Positions 4,782-9,760 of a stretch of 9,760 nucleotides of DNA are shown piece by piece. Each line of letters begins with the position of its first letter. Position 1 is the first letter of the stretch. The notes beneath the pieces were generated by a model. It searched no databases and was not told the DNA's origin. It saw nothing but the letters and a program-made list of their open reading frames with translations. The DNA is from Candidatus Brocadiaceae bacterium (lineage in GTDB: Bacteria; Planctomycetota; Brocadiia; Brocadiales; Bathyanammoxibiaceae), in contig JASEHG010000064.1 in assembly GCA_030018855.1 (NCBI GenBank), positions 1 to 9,760 of the forward strand, read 5' to 3'. Made by a program: the position numbers and the translations under genes.

Positions 4782-7382
4782 CTACCCCACCACAATATTC
4801 ACCAGCTTCCTGGGTACCAGGATTATATTCACCACTTTCTTCCCGTCCAGGAATTTCCTTACGTTCTCGTCCTCTAATGCCCTGGCCTTAACCTCCTCCT
4901 CCTGGAGGTCTACCGGGACCACCAGGTGTCCCCTGACCTTGCCGTTTACCTGGACTACTAACTCTATTTCTCCTATCTTAATGGCCTCGGGGTCGTAAGT
5001 GGGGCGTGGTTGTTCAAAGAGACTGGGCTTGTTACCTAATGACTGCCAGAGTTCCTCGCAGATATGGGGCACAAAGGGGGCCAGGAGTAACGTAATAGAC
5101 TCCAGGGAGTGGCGGAGGATCTGCAGAGAGAGGATATCCTCTGTCAGACTTGCCTCGCTCACTGCCACTCTGGGTCTAAATTTCTCCACCTGGTTAAAGA
5201 GTTCCATTACGGAGGCAATGGCGGTGTTAAAATGCCATGAGGTCTCTATGTCCTCAGAGACCTTTTTTATGGTAAGGTGGGTGGCCCTGTAAAGCTGTCT
5301 TGCCTCCTCAGGGAGTCGAGGAGTTTCAATCTTTATCCCTGGCAAGTCTCTGAGCCTTCCTGCCTCCTCTGTAACCTTTTGCCAGAGGCGGTTGAGGAAA
5401 CGGGAACTGCCGACTACTGCCCTGTCACTCCACTCTGCATCCTTCTCTGGAGGGCCGATGAAGAGTATGTAGAGCCGCAGGGTATCGGCCCCGTACTTTT
5501 TGATAATATCCTCAGGGCTTACCACATTGCCCCTGGACTTGGACATCTTGGCCCCGTCCTTGATTATCATCCCCTGGGTAAAGAGGTTCTTAATGGGCTC
5601 CTGGAATTTCACGTAGCCCATGTCGTAAAGCACCTTTGTTATGAACCTGCAATAGAGGAGGTGCAGTATGGCATGTTCCACTCCACCTATATATTGGTCC
5701 ACGGGGAGCCATCGGTTCACAAGCTCGCTGTCAAAGGGTTTATTAGAATCCCTGGGCGATAGATACCTGAGATAGTACCACCCTGAGTCCACAAAGGTGT
5801 CCATGGTATCCACCTCCCTGCGTGCCTCCCCCTGACATCCTGGACAGCGTGTGTGGACGAACTCCTCCACCTCTGCCAGTGGACTCTGGCTGGAGTGTCT
5901 CAGTTTCTTAACGGGGGGCAGGAGTACAGGCAGGGCCTCCTCGGGTACGGGGACTATGCCACAGGCGTTGCAATATATTATAGGTATGGGTGCCCCCCAG
6001 TACCTCTGACGGGATATGAGCCAATCCCTCAGGCGGTAATTTGTGGAGGGGACGCCCAGTTTTTCCTCTTTTAGATATTCAATTATCTTTGGGATTGCCT
6101 CCCGATTGGGTAGACCGCTAAATGGTCCGGAGTTGGCCATCAGGCCATCTCCAGCGTATGCCTCTTTCATGGTCTCGGGTCTAAGTATCTCCCCTTCGGG
6201 CTGAATCACCACCCTGACGGGGAGGTTGTAGGCCCTGGCGAACTCAAAGTCCCTCTGGTCATGGGCAGGTACGGCCATCACTGCCCCCGTACCGTATTCC
6301 ATCAGGGCATAGTTGGCTATCCAGAGGGGGACCTCCTCATTAGTTACAGGGTTTATGACGTGGAGACCCGTGAAGACCCCCTCCTTGGGTGCACCTGCGG
6401 CGGAGCGCTGTATGAGGTTCTCGTTCCTGGCCTTTTCTACGAAGGAGAGTATCTCGGCCCTCCTTGGATTATCCTTAACCAGTGTCCCCACGATGGGATG
6501 CTCAGGGGCGAGGACCATAAAGGTAACGCCAAAGAGGGTATCGGGTCGGGTGGTGAAGCAGGTCAGTGTAGGGGCAGGTTTCAAACCTGCCCCCTCAGAT
6601 GGGAGTGGCCCTGCCACTCTAAAATCTATCCTGGCCCCTTCACTCTTACCAATCCAGTTCCTCTGCATCACCTTTACCCTCTCTGGCCAGCCCCCAAGGA
6701 GTTCCAGGTCGTCCAGTAGCCTCTGGGCATAATCGGTAATCTTGAAGAACCACTGTTCTAAATCCTTTTGCTTGACGGGGGTATCGCACCGTTCGCAAAG
6801 GCCGTCTATTACCTGTTCATTGGCCAGGACGGTAGAACAGGAGGGGCACCAGTTTACCGCCGCCTTCTTCTTATAGGCCAGCCCCCTCTCATAGAGTTTG
6901 AGGAATATCCACTGGGTCCACTTGTAATACTCAGGGTCGCAGGCGGCCACCTCCCTGTCCCAGTCGTAACCTGTACCCCAGTGGAGGAGCTGGTTCTTCA
7001 TGGCCGCTATATTTCTATAGGTAAGGTCAGCAGGGTGGCAACCCTCCTTTATGGCGGCATTCTCTGCCGGCAGTCCAAAGGCGTCCCACCCCATCGGGGT
7101 AAGGACGTTGTAGCCCTTCATGAGCTTATAGCGTACCACCACGTCCCCGAGGATATAGTTCCTTGCGTGACCCACGTGGAGTGTCCCCGAAGGATAAGGG
7201 AACATCACCAGGCAGTAGAACTTCTCTTTGGAAGAGTCCTCCTCTATTTTAAAGAGCCCCCGGCGGTTCCAGTACTCCTGCCATTTAGGCTCAATCTCCC
7301 AGAACTTGTACTTATTATCTTCCAACGCCTTCTCTCCAATGCTTAAACGGTACGCCCCTTTTCCACGCCCCGTCCGTGGCAT
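4782..7382 (-). CDS. leuS: Leucyl-tRNA synthetase
   Basis: Class Ia synthetase that attaches leucine to tRNA-Leu, with a CP1 editing domain. At 866 residues it is close to the usual 805-880. Visible parts: the HIGH-type motif HVGH (69-72), and a zinc-ribbon CPSC/CERC (Cys179, Cys182, Cys196, Cys199). Editing motifs are TTRPDT (277-282, Thr282 equivalent to E. coli Thr252) and AHDQRD with Asp375 (E. coli Asp345). The synthetic core has WLISRQRYWGAPIP (454-467), and KMSKS is at 612-616. The C-terminal domain includes VQVNGKVRG. Residues 257-272 (AGPLPSEGAGLKPAPT), just before the editing-domain entry strand, are an insertion encoded by a palindromic repeat. The ATG at 7382 has a good AGGAGG 8 nt upstream. 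A TTG at 7325 (Leu20, before EDNKYKFWEIEPKWQ) is an alternative start nearer the conserved region. It probably leads the mntA-hepT-holA unit. Confidence 0.97.
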   Translation of the reverse strand: MPRTGRGKGAYRLSIGEKALEDNKYKFWEIEPKWQEYWNRRGLFKIEEDSSKEKFYCLVMFPYPSGTLHVGHARNYILGDVVVRYKLMKGYNVLTPMGWDAFGLPAENAAIKEGCHPADLTYRNIAAMKNQLLHWGTGYDWDREVAACDPEYYKWTQWIFLKLYERGLAYKKKAAVNWCPSCSTVLANEQVIDGLCERCDTPVKQKDLEQWFFKITDYAQRLLDDLELLGGWPERVKVMQRNWIGKSEGARIDFRVAGPLPSEGAGLKPAPTLTCFTTRPDTLFGVTFMVLAPEHPIVGTLVKDNPRRAEILSFVEKARNENLIQRSAAGAPKEGVFTGLHVINPVTNEEVPLWIANYALMEYGTGAVMAVPAHDQRDFEFARAYNLPVRVVIQPEGEILRPETMKEAYAGDGLMANSGPFSGLPNREAIPKIIEYLKEEKLGVPSTNYRLRDWLISRQRYWGAPIPIIYCNACGIVPVPEEALPVLLPPVKKLRHSSQSPLAEVEEFVHTRCPGCQGEARREVDTMDTFVDSGWYYLRYLSPRDSNKPFDSELVNRWLPVDQYIGGVEHAILHLLYCRFITKVLYDMGYVKFQEPIKNLFTQGMIIKDGAKMSKSRGNVVSPEDIIKKYGADTLRLYILFIGPPEKDAEWSDRAVVGSSRFLNRLWQKVTEEAGRLRDLPGIKIETPRLPEEARQLYRATHLTIKKVSEDIETSWHFNTAIASVMELFNQVEKFRPRVAVSEASLTEDILSLQILRHSLESITLLLAPFVPHICEELWQSLGNKPSLFEQPRPTYDPEAIKIGEIELVVQVNGKVRGHLVVPVDLQEEEVKARALEDENVRKFLDGKKVVNIILVPRKLVNIVVG
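6568..6619. repeat. In-frame palindromic insertion in leuS
   Basis: Two adjoining hairpins. GTA at 6568-6570 precedes GGGGCAGGTTT-C-AAACCTGCCCC (6571-6593), with perfect 11-bp arms. After a short link comes GAGTGGC-CCT-GCCACTC (6603-6619), with perfect 7-bp arms. The first belongs to the GTAGGGGC family; the second shares AGTGGCAGGGCCAC with the holA insertion. Its length keeps the leuS frame open. Confidence 0.88.
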
Positions 7383-7388
7383 ATCCTT

Positions 7389-7408
7389 CTCCTCCTGAGG
7401 CGGAGGAG
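7389..7408 (-). promoter_or_regulatory. Hairpin sequestering the leuS Shine-Dalgarno
   Basis: On the leuS message, CTCCTCC (7408-7402) pairs perfectly with GGAGGAG (7395-7389) across a 6-nt loop, GCCTCA. The 3' arm contains most of the AGGAGG ribosome binding site of leuS, and the 5' arm is an anti-Shine-Dalgarno. The loop and flanks resemble the TCCGCCTCAGGCGGA repeat, from which the hairpin may derive. Regulation by temperature or another factor is speculation. Confidence 0.5.
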
Positions 7409-7426
7409 GAGCCGCAATTTTAAATA

Positions 7427-7432
7427 ATTATA
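7427..7432 (-). promoter_or_regulatory. Probable -10 box of the leuS promoter
   Basis: A perfect TATAAT on the minus strand, 44 nt upstream of the leuS ATG. The -35 position (around 7450-7455) reads AGGTAA and is a poor match. Without a good -35 the promoter is only moderately supported. Confidence 0.45.
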
Positions 7433-7540
7433 CCCGAAAATCAATCATATTACCTGTCCCCTCTTCGGCCCAGAATTGCCTTGACATCCATTACGGCTTC
7501 TGCTACTTTTGCCCCTGGCCTTTACTTTGGGAGGGGTGCT

Positions 7541-7987
7541 GTGTTTGGATGGACATCTGGTAGGGGATTCATCAGCCTTTTTGGCGCCTGGTCCACCTCA
7601 GGCGGATACCGCCTGAGATGGGTTTCGCTGGTACTCCTTGTACCCTATCTCGCCCTTACAGTAGGGGCGGAGGGGCTACATAGGTTCTCCTGCAGGCCCC
7701 ATCACCATAACCTTGCAGGGGCAGTCCACTCCCATCCATCCCAGATAGACCAGTACCCCACGTCCGCCTCAGGCGGATTAAGGGCGCCATCGCCAGGACC
7801 CCAGGGGGAAACCCATGATGCTGATAGCTGTATTCTGTGTCAGTGGTTGAAGTATTCACCCCAGGGTCTAACCCCAGAAGGTGCAAGCCTTGTTTTTACC
7901 TCAAGTGAATTTAGCGACAGCCTCCCTCACGCACCATTCCAAATCCTCTCCCTGGACAAGAAACTCTCCAGGGCTCCCCCTGCATAA
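7541..7987 (+). CDS. Hypothetical protein with one hydrophobic segment and His/Cys motifs
   Basis: I do not recognise a named family with confidence. From the GTG at 7541 the product is 148 residues; GGAGG (7530-7534) with a 6-nt spacer supports this start over the upstream TTG at 7481, which lacks a binding site. The protein has a hydrophobic stretch (WVSLVLLVPYLALTVG) that would make one membrane span or an uncleaved signal. After it come CRPHHH, HSH and then HDADSCILCQW, with a CxxC-like Cys-Ile-Leu-Cys. Small proteins with this H/C pattern resemble DUF2946-type metal-associated proteins (weak resemblance). Two segments (STSGGYRLRW and TSASGGLRA) are encoded by palindromic repeats and are probably not ancestral. 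It is followed by the porin-like gene in the same direction, so a shared envelope role is possible. Confidence 0.6.
   Translation: MFGWTSGRGFISLFGAWSTSGGYRLRWVSLVLLVPYLALTVGAEGLHRFSCRPHHHNLAGAVHSHPSQIDQYPTSASGGLRAPSPGPQGETHDADSCILCQWLKYSPQGLTPEGASLVFTSSEFSDSLPHAPFQILSLDKKLSRAPPA
7592..7617. repeat. Palindromic repeat in the 7541-7987 gene, first copy
   Basis: CTCAGGCGG-ATA-CCGCCTGAG (7597-7617) has perfect 9-bp arms. Its left half overlaps TCCACCTCAGGCGGA (7592-7606), a variant of the TCCGCCTNAGGCGGA family. It encodes STSGGYRLR without breaking the frame. Confidence 0.8.
7763..7777. repeat. Palindromic repeat in the 7541-7987 gene, second copy
   Basis: TCCGCCTCAGGCGGA, an exact family member, encodes SASGG between the two histidine/cysteine regions. 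The reading frame is kept. Confidence 0.85.
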
Positions 7988-7989
7988 TC

Positions 7990-8103
7990 AGTAGACAGTA
8001 GATAGTAGACAGTAGACAGGGAAAGAGATTCTCTATCTGCCCCTGGTTCTATGTTTACTCTCTACTGTCTACTGACTACTGACTGCTGACTACTGTCTAC
8101 TAT
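7990..8103. repeat. Inverted pair of 7-bp tandem arrays
   Basis: Left array (7990-8017): AGTAGAC, AGTAGAT, AGTAGAC, AGTAGAC. Right array (8062-8103): CTACTGT, CTACTGA, CTACTGA, CTGCTGA, CTACTGT, CTACTAT. The right array is the reverse complement of the left heptad in a shifted register, so the two can pair into a long stem over a loop of about 44 nt. They occupy nearly all the space between the hypothetical gene and the porin-like gene. Confidence 0.88.
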
Positions 8104-8130
8104 CTTCGTGGTCTTCTTGGGAGAAAAACC

Positions 8131-9645
8131 ATGTGGAGATTATTGCCTCTATTCTTAACGACGTTACTATCTCTTGGGGGTGCCCTTTTGTCCGCCTTAG
8201 GCGGATATCCGCCTGGGGCGGATACCACCCTCTGTGCAGAGGAACGAGACGTGGATGAGGAGGTGCTTCGGCTCAGGGGAGAGATGTTGAAGATGAGGAT
8301 GGATTACGATAGTAAACTCCGCCAGATGGAGGAAAAACTCCAGAGACTGGAGGACTCCAGGGCAGACAACCGCCCCTATGTCCGTACTGTGGCCATGACC
8401 CCGGAGGAAAAGACCAAGATGGAGGAGGAACTGAAGGCCCTGATGGGGGAGAAGTCGCAGACCACCGTTCCGCCGTCAGGGATGGCCATGCCCCCCACCC
8501 CGGCCTATCCTCCCGTGGCAGAACGGGCCTACCCAGGTGGATTCCTCCATAGGTTGAGACCGGGCGTCTCCCAGACCTACAACCCCGATATAAGCGTCAT
8601 CGGCGACTTCGTAGGCCAATCCTATCACCCTGGGAGGGGCCGCGGGGATTACAACTGGTCTGAAAATAGATATGGGAAGAGCAGGGAGTTTGCCGACAGG
8701 TTTTCCCTGAGGGAGATAGAACTCGGTCTCCAGGCGTCCATAGACCCCTACGCCAGGGCCGACTTCTTCCTGGGTTTCCACGAGGGAGGGGTAGAGGTGG
8801 AGGAGGGCTATATGACGCTCCTGACCCTGCCCAAGGGGTTTCAGGCCAAGGTTGGTCAGTTTAAACCTGCCATCGGTAAGGTATCCCGCACGCACAGGCC
8901 GGAGACCCTTCAGGTGGACTATCCCCTTGTTATAAGAAATCTCTTCGGAGAGGAGGGTCTACGCGACCCAGGCGTCTCTGTCAGCTGGCTGGTCCCCAAC
9001 CCCTGGGACAAATTCATAGAGCTGACGGGAGAGGCACTAACGACCCGAGGCATGAACGAGCGTTACTACGTAACCCACCTGAAGAGCTTCTTTGACATCA
9101 CTCCAAACTCCTCCTTTGAGGCAGGACTGACAGGTATGACCGGTCGCCACATCAGGACCAACTTTGAGGCAGGCACTAGTCGGTTCCATGCCAACACGGT
9201 AGGCCTTGACCTCACTTACCGTTGGAAACCAATAACCTACAAGGCAAAGCCTTACAAGAGCTTCCTCTGGCAGTCAGAGACCTACTTCACCCATCTGGAT
9301 AACATAGACTTTCAGAGGAGAGACCCTGGCACAGATGCGGTCCTCAGGACTAACAAAGAGGAGGCCAGTTGGGGGGCCTTTACCTTTGCGGAGTACCAGT
9401 TAAGCAGGCGGAACTATGTGGGGCTAAGGCTGGACTACGCCCAGGCCCTGGCTAACCACAAGGACTCTGAGTGGGCCGTAAGCCCCTACTGGACCTTCTG
9501 GCAGAGCGACTTTGGCAGGTGGCGGCTCCAGTACACCCATACCCAGAGGAGGCTGGATTCCGTGAATCCCAGCCCTAGTAGCGATGATGCCATCATGCTC
9601 CAGACTACCTTTAGTATAGGTGCCCACCGTCCGCATCCCTTTTAG
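8131..9645 (+). CDS. Outer-membrane porin-like beta-barrel protein
   Basis: A 504-residue exported protein. The start ATG has GGGAG 7 nt upstream. A signal peptide is visible (MWRLLPLFLTTLLSLGGALL), with a probable cleavage after TTLCA (about residue 36). Residues about 41-75 (LRLRGEMLKMRMDYDSKLRQMEEKLQRLED) form a coiled coil, then a Pro-rich linker (about 112-135). From about 150 onward there are alternating amphipathic strands with aromatic girdle residues (NPDISVIGDFVG, REIELGLQASIDPYARADFFLGF, FQAKVGQFKPAIGKVSRTHRPE, GVSVSWLVPNP), ending in a C-terminal Phe as in beta-barrels handled by the BAM machinery. The GQFKPAIG...HRP...P segment resembles OprO/P-like and zinc-regulated outer-membrane proteins, so solute or metal uptake is possible. 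A double palindromic repeat encodes residues 21-31 of the signal region. Barrel nature is well supported; substrate is unknown. Confidence 0.82.
   Translation: MWRLLPLFLTTLLSLGGALLSALGGYPPGADTTLCAEERDVDEEVLRLRGEMLKMRMDYDSKLRQMEEKLQRLEDSRADNRPYVRTVAMTPEEKTKMEEELKALMGEKSQTTVPPSGMAMPPTPAYPPVAERAYPGGFLHRLRPGVSQTYNPDISVIGDFVGQSYHPGRGRGDYNWSENRYGKSREFADRFSLREIELGLQASIDPYARADFFLGFHEGGVEVEEGYMTLLTLPKGFQAKVGQFKPAIGKVSRTHRPETLQVDYPLVIRNLFGEEGLRDPGVSVSWLVPNPWDKFIELTGEALTTRGMNERYYVTHLKSFFDITPNSSFEAGLTGMTGRHIRTNFEAGTSRFHANTVGLDLTYRWKPITYKAKPYKSFLWQSETYFTHLDNIDFQRRDPGTDAVLRTNKEEASWGAFTFAEYQLSRRNYVGLRLDYAQALANHKDSEWAVSPYWTFWQSDFGRWRLQYTHTQRRLDSVNPSPSSDDAIMLQTTFSIGAHRPHPF
8191..8224. repeat. Tandem palindromic repeats inside the porin signal-peptide region
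   Basis: TCCGCCTTAGGCGGA (8191-8205) is followed after 2 nt by TCCGCCTGGGGCGGA (8208-8222). They encode SALGGYPPGAD in the frame of the porin-like gene, between the hydrophobic core and the likely cleavage site. Confidence 0.88.
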
Positions 9646-9706
9646 GGCATGAAAACAGGGGTATATAAGGGTTGAGCGCCCTGAAAAAGTCATCCCAACG
9701 CTGTGT

Positions 9707-9740
9707 GTCATTCTGAGCGAAGCGAAGAATCTCAATGAGA
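9707..9740. repeat. Dispersed repeat GTCATTCTGAGCGAAGCGAAG...
   Basis: The sequence GTCATTCTGAGCGAAGCGAA, continuing GAATCTC (9707-9733), is a word I recognise from intergenic repeats in many bacterial genomes. It is followed by the small palindrome TCTCA-A-TGAGA (9730-9740). It is intergenic, after the porin-like gene. Confidence 0.65.
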
Positions 9741-9748
9741 ATAGACAT

Positions 9749-9760
9749 TAGACTGTAGAC
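9749..9760. repeat. Start of another heptad array at the window edge
   Basis: TAGACTG followed by TAGAC at the last bases of the window repeats the 7-bp style of the arrays at 62-130 and 7990-8103. It is cut by the window end, so its length is unknown. Confidence 0.45.

Noticed and set aside
6261..6732. Plus-strand open frames opposite leuS
   Set aside because: They lie antisense to the well-conserved leuS coding region and show no domain; open frames opposite GC-rich genes are common.
8476..8895. Minus-strand open frame opposite the porin-like gene
   Set aside because: It is a shadow of the plus-strand gene, which has a signal peptide, ribosome binding site and barrel pattern.
9640..9705. 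Possible rho-independent terminator after the porin-like gene
   Set aside because: AGGGC and GCCCT can pair, but the arms are short, the loop is long, and no T-run follows on the plus strand.

Overview
The window looks like a chromosomal segment of an uncultured Gram-negative bacterium. It has housekeeping genes, an outer-membrane beta-barrel protein with a signal peptide, and no phage or plasmid replication genes. Genes are moderately GC-rich. Both the spaces between genes and several genes themselves carry many short palindromic repeats. Repeat density of this kind fits uncultured lineages such as Planctomycetota (Brocadiales-like), Nitrospirota or Desulfobacterota. I cannot fix the phylum from the sequence, so this is a low-confidence guess.

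Layout. Bases 1-233 hold repeats and a promoter for a plus-strand yjbQ (thiamine-phosphate synthase-like) that appears to start at a non-AUG codon (234-653). A repeat element (656-712) separates it from a convergent minus-strand pair: an XRE-type regulator (1453-1998) followed by an ImmA/IrrE-type peptidase whose HExxH motif reads HEIGE (712-1443). A minus-strand TalC/FSA-family transaldolase lies at 2113-2814. Two and a half copies of a 66-bp double-hairpin repeat follow (2843-3033). Next comes a minus-strand block, in transcription order leuS (7382-4782), mntA antitoxin (4770-4453), hepT toxin (4460-4119) and holA (4056-3037). leuS has a TATAAT box and a Shine-Dalgarno sequence held in a hairpin. 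Divergent to leuS on the plus strand are a short Cys/His-containing hypothetical protein (7541-7987), an inverted pair of 7-bp tandem arrays (7990-8103) and an outer-membrane porin-like protein (8131-9645). The end of the window carries another dispersed repeat.

How the genes relate. leuS and holA are ordinary translation and replication functions. An AT-richer HEPN/MNT toxin-antitoxin pair sits between them with tight spacing, which suggests later insertion into an existing operon. The XRE-ImmA pair is a typical repressor/anti-repressor or stress-switch arrangement. The His/Cys protein and the porin-like protein may form a small metal- or solute-related envelope unit (inference).

The most interesting signal is the set of small palindromic repeats inside protein-coding genes, in frame: in leuS (next to the editing domain), holA, the porin signal peptide, the 7541-7987 protein (twice) and the transaldolase C-terminus. 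One more lies across the xre/immA junction, where it supplies both a stop and a start codon. This resembles the Rickettsia palindromic elements that insert in frame into genes, but the sequences here are different.
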